A DNA stretch of 64,000 nucleotides from Bettongia penicillata ogilbyi (taxonomy: Eukaryota > Chordata > Mammalia > Diprotodontia > Potoroidae): assembly GCA_023548195.1 (NCBI GenBank), contig JAJHZJ010000577.1, positions 1,170,574-1,234,573 on the forward strand. The letters are read 5' to 3'. Numbering within the stretch: position 1 is the stretch's first letter; each line of letters begins with the position of its first letter. Under the pieces are notes generated by a model, which saw nothing but the letters and a program-made list of their open reading frames with translations, had not been told where the DNA came from and ran no database searches. The translations under genes and the position numbers were made by a program. Shown here piece after piece: positions 24,391 to 34,496 of this stretch.

Positions 24391-24804
24391 AAAACCACCA
24401 AACATATTATTAATGGAATAAGCAAATTAATGGAATAAAAGAAAAACAGCAAACTGTACATGTCATGAAGGCAACAGAAACAATGAGGGATTATTGAAGA
24501 AAGTATAGAGAAACCAAACATTTTCAAAAGACAGAATTTAAAGGAAGATTGAGTGAATTAATCCAAAAATTGTCACCCAGTGGTATCAGATAAAAGGTAG
24601 CCCTAGTCTATTTTAAGTAACTAATAGCCAATGAGGAAATTCAGTATTATATTTCTCCTAGAATGGGTTAAAATATTCTTGGTGATTGTCACCAAAAATA
24701 GAAGCTATATATTAGACAGCAGTGCTTAGGATCACAGAGTCTTTAGGCTCAACCTAATCTCTGGTTTTCTTTTCTTTTCTTTCTTTTTTTGGGAGGGGAA
24801 GGGA

Positions 24805-25070
24805 CTAGTTGTTGTTCAGTTGTTTTTTCGAACCTGTTGCATTCTTCCTGACTCCATTTGGGGTTTTCTTGGCAAAGGTACTAGAATGATTTGCCATTTC
24901 CGTTTCCAGTTCTTTTTACAAATGAGGAAACCAAGGCAAAGAGGGTTGAGTGACTTGAACAAGGACCCTATAGCTAGTAAGTGTCAGAAGTCATATTTGA
25001 ACTCAGGAAGATGAGTCTTCCTGACTCTAGGCCAGGCCCTCTATCCACTATACCACCTATCTGCCCCAAG
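24805..25070 (-). repeat. Mar1/WALLSI-type SINE, antisense
   Basis: Near full length: 'ctccatttggggttttcttg', 'tgatttgccatttccgtttc', 'aaggcaaagagggttgagtg', 'gtcttcctgactctaggcc', 'ctctatccactataccacct'. It ends at the tRNA-like head 'ctgcccc'. Confidence 0.85.
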
Positions 25071-25194
25071 AGACTAGATTTCTCATTTTATTGAAACAGG
25101 AGAGCTATGACAATCAAGAAATTCCTTCTACAGAGGCTCACTATTCCCAAGAGGAACTTCCTTCTAGCAAAACTAGTTAGCAGAGATTCTACTA

Positions 25195-25330
25195 CTTATA
25201 ATCTTAGAGTATGGCCCTAGGGCACTTAGAGATTAAGTTAATTACCTAAGGGCACATAGCCCATATGTGTCAGAAATAGGGCTTGAGCATAAATCTTTAT
25301 GGCTTCCAAGCTGTCTCTCTATTCCCTCTA
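25195..25330 (-). repeat. MIR-type SINE fragment, antisense
   Basis: 'cttagagattaagttaatta', 'taagggcacatagccc', 'gtgtcagaaatagggcttg'. Confidence 0.6.
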
Positions 25331-25404
25331 TCATGCTCTCAGCAGCTTATATGCAATGTTTTAAGGATGTTAAGAAATTGGAGAATAATATGATGTTAAG
25401 AAAT

Positions 25405-25595
25405 AATAGGTCTAGAGTTGAAAGAGACCTCAGAGGCCATGTTGTTCTACCTCCTCATTCTGGAGCTGAGTAAACTAAGTCCAGGGAAGTAAAGTTATTT
25501 GTCCAAGTTCACATCTCACGTATCAGAGGTAGGATTTGGGCCCAGGGCCTCTGACTCCAAAGTCAGCATTACTTCCACTATACTACCCTATGTTG
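25405..25595 (-). repeat. THER/MIR-type SINE, antisense
   Basis: 'gagttgaaagagacctcaga', 'ctacctcctcattctggagc', 'aggtaggatttgggcccagg', 'ctctgactccaaagtcagc'. Confidence 0.75.
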
Positions 25596-25828
25596 CTATC
25601 AATTACGATGTGATATATTTTTCTTGGTCTTCATTCCATTTAGAGACTGTCAGAATTTGATAAGTAAACAACACACACCATAATTTATCAGGCAACTAAG
25701 TTTGCCCATAAACATAGCCTATGTTTAAACTATGCATGTTCATCTCAGAAGCTAAAGACTAATTCATTTTTAGGTTTGCTCAAATCATATTAAATATTTA
25801 AGAAGAAAGAGAAACAAATTCTTTGTTT

Positions 25829-25940
25829 ACTAAATTTTAAAAGTAAGAATTGTGAGATTGAACACATTTTAAGGTCAATAAAAGATGGTTATACAAAGGT
25901 GTTAAATTATGGATAAAGATAGAATTTCAGGTAATACCTA
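25829..25940 (+). repeat. Unclassified dispersed repeat, copy 2
   Basis: Second copy of the unit at 24097-24210, same strand. Shared landmarks are 'gaattgtgaga.tgaa', 'gtcaataaaagatggt' and 'ggataaagatagaat'. Confidence 0.6.
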
Positions 25941-26624
25941 ATTAGGAGGGATTCATTATCAAATTAATTATGATCATGCTTATGTAGCTTTTGCCTACTA
26001 TTTGAAATCTGAAAGTTTAATACCTGAAATGAGGTCTCTTTGAATTATTGCAATTATAAAATTTGCCTAGACAGATGAACCTTTACTTTACATTTCTTTA
26101 GTTTCTACGTAGAATTGTAAATATACTCCAGAGAACAAAAATCAGAGAAAGTGTGAAAAAGTTGACTGGAACTGAAAAGTGACAAGAATACTGTAAACTG
26201 TTGTGCTGAACTGGGTGTTTTAAAAAGAGAGACTAGGGCATGGGATCAGAAGAAACCACAAACAAACAACCCTGTCAAGTAACCATACGATCCAACATGA
26301 AAAAGAGACCTCTAGGTAAATTCATGTTGCCACATAGACTGCCTGTATTTCAAGCAGCCAGGGACTGGAGACCATGGCCTTCCATGATGCTGGAAAGATG
26401 AGCAAGAAGAAAAGTAGAAATGGTATAATAGGTTTCTGGGTAGAGATACTGGGGAAAAGATTGAAATGGTTTCTAATCCTGACTTCCCTGATTACTTACT
26501 CATAGCCATGCTGAAGCGATACTGTGTATATCTAACTTGCTGACAGGGCTTTTACAGGGGAACAAATGGTAGCTCTCTCTTTGCCACTTGCTTCCAGAAA
26601 TGCTGGTTCTATTGGGAGGAATCT
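25941..26624. other. No recognised element
   Basis: Unique-looking sequence with no gene signal. Confidence 0.4.
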
Positions 26625-27340
26625 ATGCCACACTTCTCTTACATTCTAATGGGAAAGACAAGAAGAATGTAAATAAATTCATATAAGACACATACACGAT
26701 AAGTAGATGATAACTTTAGAGGACCAGTACTTGGGGGAACCAGCAAAGGACTCCAGTGATTCATGAGAGGAAGAGTTGAGGAAGAAGAGCACTCTAGAGA
26801 TGAGGGAAAAATCAGTACAAAAGCATGGACAGGGGAGATGGAGAGTCACGTGTGAGAAACAGCAAGAAGGTCATTATGGTTGCATCATGGGCAGCCACAA
26901 TACGTAAGAAAACTGGAAAGAGAGGAAGAGATCAGGCCATGAAGAGCTTCAAATGCAAAAGAAATGTATACTAGATGTGAGAAGAAATAAAGAACCATTG
27001 GAGTTTATTAAGTCACATTAGCAACCGTGGAAGGTGGATTGGCAAAGAAAAAGATGAGGCAAGGAGAGGAGTGAAAAGGTTGTTTCAGGAGAAAGGTGAT
27101 AACTGACTGAGTAGAAGGAAGGAGAAGTGTACAAGAGATGTTGTAGAGAAAAAAATAACAACTGGCAATCTGAGTAGACATATGCAGTGAGAATGAGAAG
27201 CCCAGGAATGACAACAAGGTTGTAAACCAGTGTGACCGGAAAGTTGACAGTATGTTCTGCTAGAACAGGGAAGTTTAAAAGAGGGAAGAGTTTAGTTTTG
27301 GACATACTGAACTTGAGATATTTAGAAAGGTCCATTCAGG
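26625..27340 (-). mobile_element. L2 ORF2/3' region, antisense, part 1
   Basis: On the plus strand this is the reverse complement of L2: 'acattctaatgggaaagaca', 'gatggagagtcacgtgtgag', 'gaaactggaaagagaggaag'-like sequence, 'ccattggagtttattaagtc', 'tttggacatactgaacttga'. It stops at about 27340, where an L1 begins, and resumes at 30555. It is the oldest layer of the nest at 26.6-31.1 kb. Confidence 0.75.
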
Positions 27341-27523
27341 AATACTGCTATGTTATAAGAAATGATGAGCAGGTAGATCTCACACATGAATTCATGCAAA
27401 ATGAAGTGGGCAGAACCAGAACGTTGTATATAGTAAAAGGGACGTTGTGTGATAATCAACTATGATTGCCTTTGCTCTTCTCAGCAATACAATGACCCAA
27501 GACAATTCTTAAAAACTCAGGAT
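27341..27523 (+). mobile_element. L1 3'-end fragment, part 1 (interrupts the L2)
   Basis: 'actgctatgttataagaaat', 'gatgagcaggtag', 'gcagaaccagaacgttgtat' and 'ttctcagcaatacaatgacc' are the L1 ORF2 end and start of the 3'UTR. It is cut at about 27510-27523 by HAL1 copy A and continues at about 30190. Confidence 0.75.
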
Positions 27524-28100
27524 GGGGTGCAGAGCCAAGATGGTGGAGTGAAAGCAGGGACCTGCTTGAACTCTCCCCCTAAGCCCCTGCAAATACCTGT
27601 AAAAAATGACTCTAAACAAATTCTGGAGCTGCAGAACCCGTAGAATGATGGAGTGAAGCAAATCTCCAACCCAAGACAATCTGGAAGGACAACAGGAAGC
27701 TTCTATTGCACCGGACTGGCAATGGAGCACAGCACAGTTCAATGTGGGTCATACTGGCAGAGGGAGAGCCAGAGCAGGCCTGAGGGGACTGAATCACTGG
27801 CAGCTGTGGTGGTTTCCAGACATCTCAACCCACAAACGCCAAAGCTAGCATAGAAGGTCAGTGGGAAAACTCTGTCAGACGTGAGTGGTGGAGGGGTGCC
27901 GCCTGACTTGGGTGCAGGCCCTAGCCTTGGGGTGGAGGAGGAGGCAGCACCTGGAGCTGTGGGACCAAAGACTGGGGATCAAGTGCTGATACAAAACCCC
28001 TGAAACCTGGGACAGTACATCCATATCCACCCCCTACCCCAACTGGAAGCAGAGTCCTACCTTGACAAAGAGTTAGAAAGTCAAATATTTGGCTGGGAAC

Positions 28101-29165
28101 ATGAGTAAACAGAGGAAGAAAGTCAGACTACAGAATCTTATTTTGGTGACAAAGAAGATCAAAATATACAACCAGAAGAAAACAAAGTCAAAGTTACTAC
28201 ATCAAATGCTTCCAAAAAAAATACGAATTGGTATCAGGCCACAAAAGAGCTTAAAATGAATTCTGAAACCTAAGTAATAAAAGTAGAGAAAAAATTGGGA
28301 AGAGAAAGGACAGAGATTCAAGAAAATCATGAAAAACTAGTCAACAACTTGCTAAAGGAGTCCCCCAAAAAATATTGAACAAAATAACACTTTAAAAAAT
28401 AGCCTAACCCAAATGGTAAAAGAGGTCCAAAAAGTAAATGAGGAGAAGAATGCCTTAAAAAGCAGGATTGGCCAAATGGAAAAGGAGGTTCAAAAGCTCA
28501 CTGAAGAAAATAATTTCCTCAAAATTATAATGGAGTAAATGAAAATTAATGACTTTATGAAAAATCAAGAAATTATAAAATAGGACCAAAAGAATGGAAA
28601 AAATATAACTCAAAGTGAAATAACTCATTGTAAAAACAACTGACCTAGACAATAGATCCAAGAAAGATAATTTAAAAATTACTGGACCACCTGAAAGCCA
28701 GGATCAGGAAAAGAGCCTAGACATCATCTTTCAAGACATTATCAAGGAAACCTGCCCTGATATTTCAGAACCAGATGGTGAAATAGAAATAGAAAGAATC
28801 CACTGATCATCTCCTAAAAGAGATCCTAGGAATATGGTAGCCAAAATCCAGAGTTCTGAGATCAAAGGAGAAAATATTACAAGCAGCTAGAAAGAAACAA
28901 TTCAGGTACTGTGGAAACAAAATCAGGATAACACAAGATCTAGCAGCTTCTACAGTAAGGGACTGAAGGGCTTGGAACATGATATTCTGGAGGTCAGAGG
29001 AGGTAGGAATAAAACCAAGCATCACCTACTCAGCAAACTGAGTATAATACTTCAGGGGGAAAAAGGAATTTCAATGAAATAGAGGACTTTCAAGCATTCT
29101 TGATGAAAAGAACACAGCTGAATAGAAAATCTGACTTTCAGATACAAGAATCAAGAGAAGCATGA
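28101..29165 (+). pseudogene. HAL1 ORF1 remnant, copy A
   Basis: The reading starts at ATG 28101 (MSKQRKK). Relatives encode an RNA-binding trimeric ORF1 protein with a coiled coil, an RRM and a C-terminal domain. Coiled-coil remnants lie at about 28230-28640 (Lys/Glu/Asn/Gln heptads), the RRM region at 28650-28900 (frame reads like 'ITGPPES'), and the C-terminal region, around 'cactaagg'-type sequence and 'caagcattcttgatgaaaag', at 28910-29130. It is broken by an early frameshift within the first 20 codons and by several stops. One is a TGA in the 'ERIH' motif (near 28803), consistent with CpG decay of an Arg codon. No product expected. Confidence 0.7.
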
Positions 29166-29284
29166 AAAGATAAACAGAAAAGAGAAATCATAAGGGACTT
29201 ATTAAAGCTAAACTGTTTATATTCCTACATGGAAAGATATTATTTGTAACTTATGAGACCTTGCTTAGTATTGGGGTAGTTGGA

Positions 29285-29352
29285 GGAAAGATAGATAGAT
29301 AGACAGACAGATAGATAAATAGGTAAGTAGGTAGGTAGACACACAGATAGAG
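29285..29352. repeat. (GATA)n/(GACA)n/(GTAG)n microsatellite in HAL1 copy A
   Basis: GATA, GACA and GTAG tetramers in the HAL1 3' region. Confidence 0.95.
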
Positions 29353-30198
29353 GACACAGGGTGAGCTGAATATGAAGGGATGATATCTAAAAAACAAAAT
29401 TAACTTGTGAGAGAGGAACGCATTGGGAAAAGGAGAAAGGGAGAGAAAGAATGGGGTAGGTTATTTCACATAAAAGAGACAAGAAAAAGGTTCCACAATG
29501 GAGGGGAAGATGACGGAAGTGAGAGGGAATGAGTGAATCTTACTCTCATCAGATGTGGCTTAAAGAGGGAATAACATATACACTCAATTGGGTAGTTTAC
29601 CCTACAAAAAAATAACAAGAAAGGGGAAAAAGTGGGGAAATGATAGAAGGGAGGGAAGACTGGGGAATGAGGTAATCAGAAACAAACACTTCTGAAAAGG
29701 GACAAAAGGTCAAAGTTGAAAATAGAATAGGTGGGGCACATGAAAGGATGGAGGGAGATATAGTTACTCTTTCACAATATGACTATTATGGAAGTATTTT
29801 GCATAATTACACATATATAACCTATATTGAATTGCTTGCCTTCTCAATGAGGCCAGTTGGGGAGGGAAGAAGGAACTTGGAACTCAAAGTTTTAAAGAAA
29901 AATGTTGAAAATTGTTTCTACATGCAACTGGAAAATAAGATATATAGGCAACGGAGTATAGAAATCTATCTTGCCCTACAAGAAGGTAAGAGAAAAGGGG
30001 ATGAGGGGGCAGATAGAACAGAGGGCAGACTGGGGGAAAGGGTAATCAGAATGCATGCCATATGGGGTGGAGAAAGGGGAGAAATGGAGAGATAATTTGG
30101 AATTCAAAATCCTGTGGAAATGAACGTTGAAAACTAAAAATAAATTAATAAAAACATATTAGAAATAAAAGAAATATAGCATTTTAAAATTTAAAAAA

Positions 30199-30545
30199 AG
30201 ACTGATGGTTGACAATCTTATATACATCCTAAGGAAGAAATGATGGAGTCTGAATGCAGATCAAAAGCATAATATTTCTTTGTTTTTTGCTTTGGGTCTG
30301 TTTTATCATAGGCTTTCCCCCCACCCCCCACCCCCTGTTTATTCTATTTCTTCTTTGGGAGCATGTCTAATATTGAAAAATGTTTTACATGACTATGTAT
30401 ATACATAACCTACAGCAAATTGCTTAACATCTTAGGGAGAAAGGAGAGGAGGGAGGGAGAAAATTTGGAACTGAAAATTTTATTTAAAAATGAATGCTGA
30501 AAATTGTCTTCACATATAATTGGAAAAATAGAATAACATTTTAAA
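30199..30545 (+). mobile_element. L1 3'-end fragment, part 2
   Basis: The L1 3'UTR resumes: 'aggaagaaatgatggagtct', 'gaatgcagatcaaaagcata', 'acatgactatgtatatacat', 'gagggagggagaaaatttgg', and the end 'aatgctgaaaattgtcttca' followed by 'attggaaaaataga'. It completes the L1 begun at 27341. Confidence 0.75.
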
Positions 30546-30554
30546 GGGGGGGAA

Positions 30555-31130
30555 AGAGATATCCACTAAGCAACTGGCAGTGCAATATGAGAGCTAAGGT
30601 GAAAGATTAGACCTGTGTAGATTCCTATACATCTGAGAATATTTTCCATAAAAATGACAATTGAACAAATGGGAGCCGATGAGGTCATTAAGGGTACAGA
30701 AAGAAAAGAAAACTGGTTGACAGGAGAGAGCCTTGGAGTAACACTCACAGTTGGGGGACATGACAAGGATGGAGAACCAGCAAAGGAGACTGAGAAAGAG
30801 TAAGCAAACAAGCAGGAAGAAAGGCAGGAGAGAACAGCATCATGAAAACCCCCAGAAGAGAGAATATACATTACGAGAAAATCAACAGTGTCAAACGCTG
30901 CAGAGATCAGGAAGCATGAGGATCCAGAAAAGGTCTTTAGATTTGGCAAACAATAGATTATTGGTAACTTTGGAGAAGGCAGTTTCAGTTGAATGATAAG
31001 GTCAGAAGCCAGAATGTATAGGTAAAAATTTTAATAAGAGGTAAGAAGTCAGCTGTACCTAAGCTATATTTGGAAATCTTCCTTGAATACATCAGGTTTG
31101 GGGTAGGAGAAGAGGAGAGGAAGAAAGGGA
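30555..31130 (-). mobile_element. L2 ORF2 region, antisense, part 2
   Basis: Reverse complement of L2 ORF2: 'aaaatgacaattgaacaaat', 'gggagccgatgaggtcatta', 'gagagccttggagtaacact', 'accagcaaaggagactgaga', 'atcaacagtgtcaaacgctg', 'gcagtttcagttgaatgata'. It is contiguous in the L2 consensus with 26625-27340, which shows that the L1/HAL1 block was inserted into it. The frame at 30566-30949 on the minus strand is the decayed L2 ORF2. Confidence 0.8.
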
Positions 31131-31322
31131 TATCAAGCAAAATAAGATGCACATTATAGGGAAATTTTTAAAACATTTTTAATTCTATACAGAATGTAGA
31201 CTAGGTCAGACTAATTCAATAAGGCTATTATCATAACATAGCACTTAAACTCAGCTAACAATGAAATTTCACAATAAAATTACTAACAGGACCCTGATAA
31301 ATTATACCACTATTATTGTTGC
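31131..31322. other. No recognised element
   Basis: Short unassigned stretch between L2 and a SINE. Confidence 0.4.
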
Positions 31323-31562
31323 AAGCAGCTAGGTGGGGCAATGGACAGTGTGCCAGGCCTGGAGTAAGGAGGACCTGAGTTCAAAGCTGCAGTCAGATGC
31401 TTACGAGAGATGTGGCTCCAGACAAGTCATTTAACTCTGTCTTCTGCAGTTCCCTCATATGTAAAATGAGCTGGAGAAGGAAATCGCAAGTCACTCTCGC
31501 ATCTTTGTCAAAAAAGACCCTAAATGAGATCACAAAGAGTCAGACACAACTGAAAATAACTT
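31323..31562 (+). repeat. Mar1/WALLSI-type SINE
   Basis: Head 'cagctaggtggggcaatgga', then 'caggcctggagtaaggagga', 'cctgagttcaaagctgcagt' (B box-like), and tail 'gagctggagaaggaaatcgc' to 'gagtcagacacaactgaaaa'. Close to full length. It lies immediately upstream of HAL1 copy B. Confidence 0.9.
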
Positions 31563-31576
31563 TTGAAAAATGTATT

Positions 31577-31911
31577 GGGGGGCAGAGCCCAAGATGGTGG
31601 AGCAGAAGCAGGAAGCTGCTACTGGTCTTCCCCCAAACAGTTCAAAAAAACTGTAAAAATGACTTTAAACGAATTCTAGAGCAGCAGAAGTCATAAAATG
31701 ACAGACTGAAGCAAATTTCCAGTCCAAGAAAATTTTTAAGGTCCACAGGAATGGTCTATCATACCGGGATGCAAGAAGAGTTCAATTTAGCTGGCATGGG
31801 CCACATTAGCACAGATGTAGCAGGATGGGAACAAGCGTTAGGGGACTGAATCGCTTGCTCATGCTGTGGAATCCTGACTTTTCTCAAATCAAAAATATTA
31901 AAGACAATTTC
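31577..31911 (+). mobile_element. HAL1 copy B, 5' part
   Basis: Begins GGGGGGCAGAGCCCAAGATGG, the HAL1/L1 start with a YY1-type site, and continues through the leader. It is interrupted at 31911 by HAL1 copy C and resumes at 35170 with the same 15 bases. Confidence 0.85.
31897..31911. repeat. Target-site duplication of HAL1 copy C, left
   Basis: ATTAAAGACAATTTC, identical to 35170-35184. On the sense strand of copy C the site reads ..cat/gaaattg.., compatible with the L1 endonuclease preference. Confidence 0.95.
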
Positions 31912-32650
31912 TTTTTTTTTAATAAAAATTTATTTATTTAACTTTTTACATTCATTTTCACAAAATTTTGGGTTCCAAATTTTCTCCCCTTTTATCCCCT
32001 CCCCCCACCCCAATACACCGAGCAATCTAATTTACCCTATCACCAATCTGCCCTCTCTTCTATCATCCCTCCTTTTTCTTGTAACCCTAACCCTAAATTA
32101 CTTCCCTGAGAGTCGTGTTGTGTAAGACTAACTGTATTTCCCTCCATCCTATCCTGCCCCCCATTGTTTCTATTCTGTCTTTTGATCCTGTCCCTCCCCA
32201 AATGTTGACTTCAAATTGCTCCCTCCTCCCATTGCCTTCCCTTCCATCATCCCCCCCAACCTGCTTATCTCCTTCTCCCCCACTTTCCTGTACTGTAAGA
32301 TAGGTTTTCATAACAAAATAAGTGTGCATTTTATTCCTTCCTTTACTCAAATGTGATGAGGGTAAACTTCATGTTTTTTTCTCATCTCTCCTCTTTTTCC
32401 CTCCACTAAAAAGTCTCCTGCTTGCCTCTTGAATAAGATGTAGTTTACCCCATTCCATTTCACCCTCTCTCCTCCCACTACATTTCTCTCACCATTTACC
32501 TTAATTTCTTTTAACATATGGTCCCATCCCATTCAATTCACTCTGTGCTCTCTGTCTCTGTATGTGCGTGCATGTATGTGTGTGTGCATGCATGCGTGTA
32601 CGTGTGTGTGTGATCCCACCAACTACCCAGATACTGAAAAGTTTTTTTTT
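31912..32650 (-). repeat. HAL1 copy C 3' module, distal copy
   Basis: Bounded on the plus strand by 'atttatttaactttttac' and by 'ccaccaactacccagatact'. It contains C/T-rich stretches, a TG/CATG microsatellite (about 32563-32611) and two telomere-like CCCTAA units (32083-32096) that appear coincidental. Confidence 0.8.
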
Positions 32651-32705
32651 CCCTTTTGTAAAATAATATTTATTGCTTTCATTCACAATCAAAAGAAATG
32701 CTAAA

Positions 32706-33300
32706 TTTTATTTTTTCTTTTAATTTTATTTATTTAATTTTTTACATTCATTTTCACAAATTTTTGGGTTCCAAATTTTCTCCCTTTTTATCCCCTCCCC
32801 CCACCCCAATACCCCAAGCAATCTAATTTTCCCTATCTCCAATATGCCCTCTCTTCTGTCATCCCTCCCTTCTCTTGTCTCCATCTTCTCTTTTCTCCTG
32901 TAGGGCCAGATGACTTTCTAGTCCTCATTAACTGTATGTCTTCTTTCCTAGTTGCAACAACAATACTAAACAGTTGTTCCTAAAACTTTGAGTTCCAAAT
33001 TCTCCCCATCCCTCCCTTTTTTTTTTCTCAGCTCTCCTCTTTTTCCCTCCACTAAAAAAAAAACTCCTACCTGCCTCTTAAATGACATATAGTTACCCCC
33101 TTCCCTTTCCCTCTCTTTCCTCCCCCTATATTTCTCTCTCACCATTTACCTTAGTTTCTTTTAAGGTATGGTCCCATCCTATTCAGTTCAATCTGTGCTC
33201 TCTATCTCTGTATGTGTGTGCTGGTGTGTAATGTGTGTGCATGCGTGTACATGTGTGTGTGTGGTCCCACCAACTACCCAGATACTGAAAAGTTTTAAGA
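32706..33300 (-). repeat. HAL1 copy C 3' module, proximal copy
   Basis: Has the same two boundary motifs as the distal copy and the same internal landmarks ('gggttccaaattttctccct', 'atttaccttagtttctttta', TG/CATG microsatellite at 33212-33262). It is shorter because of internal deletions and carries about 100 bp not seen in the distal copy (around 32890-32990). Confidence 0.8.
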
Positions 33301-33396
33301 GTTAGAAATATTGCTTTCCCTGTATGAATGTAAACAGTTCACTTCTGGTAAGTCCCTTAAGACTTCTCTTTGCTGTTTCCTTTTTCATGCTTCTTC

Positions 33397-34496
33397 TCAT
33401 TCTTGTGTTTGAAAGTCAAATTTTCTTTTCAGCTCTGGTTTTTTCATCAAGAATGATTGAAAGTCCTCTGTTTCATTGAAAGACCATATTTTCCCTTGAA
33501 GTATTATACTCAGTTTAGCTGGGTAGGTGATTCTTGGTTTGAGTCCTAGTTCCTTTGACTTCTGGAATATCCTATTCCATGCCCTTCGATCCCTTAATGT
33601 AGAAGCTGCTAGATCTTGGGTTATCCTGATTTTATTTCCACAGTACTGGAATTGTTTCTTTCTAGCTGCTTGCAAGATTTTTTCCTTGAGCTGGGAGTTC
33701 TGGAATTTGGCCACAATGTTCCTAGGAGTTTCTCTTTTTGGATCTCTTTCAGGTGGTGATCGATGGATTCTTTCAATACTTATTTTGCCCTCTGGTTCTA
33801 GAATGTCAGGGCAGTTTTCCTTGATAATTTCATGGAAGATGATGTCTAGGCTCTTTTTTTGATCATGACTTTCAGGTAGTCCCATGATTTTTAAATTGTC
33901 TTTCCTGGATCTATTTTCCAGGTCAGTTGTTTTTCCAATGAGATATTTCACATTCTCTTCCATTTTTTCATTCTTTTGGTTTTGTTTTATGATTTCTTGG
34001 TTTCTCAGAAAGTCATTAGCCTCCATCTGTTCCATTCTAATTTTGAGAGAACTATTCTCTTCAGGGAGCTTTTGAACCTCTTTTTCCATTTGGCTCATTC
34101 TGCTTTTGAAAGCTGTCTTCTCCTCATTGGCTTTTTGAACCTCTTTTGCCAATTGAGTGAGCCTATTTTTCAAGGTGTTATTTTCTTCAGCATTTGTTTG
34201 GGTCTCCTTTACCAAGGTATTGACCTGTTTTTCATGCTTTTCTTGCATCTCTCTCATTTCTCTTCCCAGTTTTTCTTCCACCTGTCTAACTTGATTTTCA
34301 AAACCCTTTTTGAGCTCTTCCATGGACTGAGTCCACCGGACATCCACCTGGGATGTCTGGGATAGAGAGCCCCAACCTCCATGTCTTTCCCTGATGGTAA
34401 GAATATTTCCTCGTCATCAGAATTGAAAGGCGAGAACATCCGTACCCCATCAAAGTAGCTCTCTATGGTCTTATTTTGCTTCCTTTTTCTGGGCAT
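33397..34496 (-). pseudogene. HAL1/L1-type ORF1, one frameshift from intact (copy C)
   Basis: L1-family ORF1 protein is an RNA chaperone that forms trimers on the element RNA. The start is ATG at 34496 (MPRKRKQNKTIESYF, basic then TIESYF), followed by an acidic stretch with Asp-Asp-Glu-Glu. The frame is lost around 34365-34380 and continues one frame over as a 316-codon open frame, 34347-33397. Within that frame, residues about 1-140 are a coiled coil (repeated EEVQK / ENSSLKIRM-type heptads). Residues about 145-235 are the RRM (NLKIMGLPES; IERIHRSP; NIVAKF). The last 80 residues are the C-terminal domain (RITQDLAA, then ITYPAKLSI). Length is typical for an L1 ORF1p. An internal Met at 34347 could start a shortened protein. 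No stop interrupts the 316 codons. Confidence 0.88.

Larger units (their letters stand above)
27524..30198 (+). mobile_element. HAL1 copy A (half-L1: 5'UTR, ORF1, 3' region, no ORF2)
   Basis: The 5' end is GGGGTGCAGAGCCAAGATGG, the L1-like start with a YY1 motif. The leader runs to 28100, ORF1 to 29165, and a 3' region of about 1 kb contains a GATA/GACA microsatellite (29289-29350), polypurine stretches and an A-rich end. No endonuclease or reverse-transcriptase sequence is present anywhere. The spacing matches copy B, so lack of ORF2 is a family trait rather than a private deletion. Flanking L1 bases ('aaaaactcaggatgg', 27511-27525, and 'aaaaaagactgatgg', 30194-30208) look like a decayed target-site duplication. 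Known HAL1 elements depend on L1 ORF2 protein in trans. Confidence 0.8.

Noticed and set aside
32083..32096. Telomere-like CCCTAA units
   Set aside because: Only two units, within the C/T-rich HAL1 3' module; the sister module has decayed sequence there. Not an interstitial telomere tract.
33527..34365. Plus-strand frames of 111 and 129 codons
   Set aside because: Antisense shadows of the HAL1 ORF1 on the minus strand.
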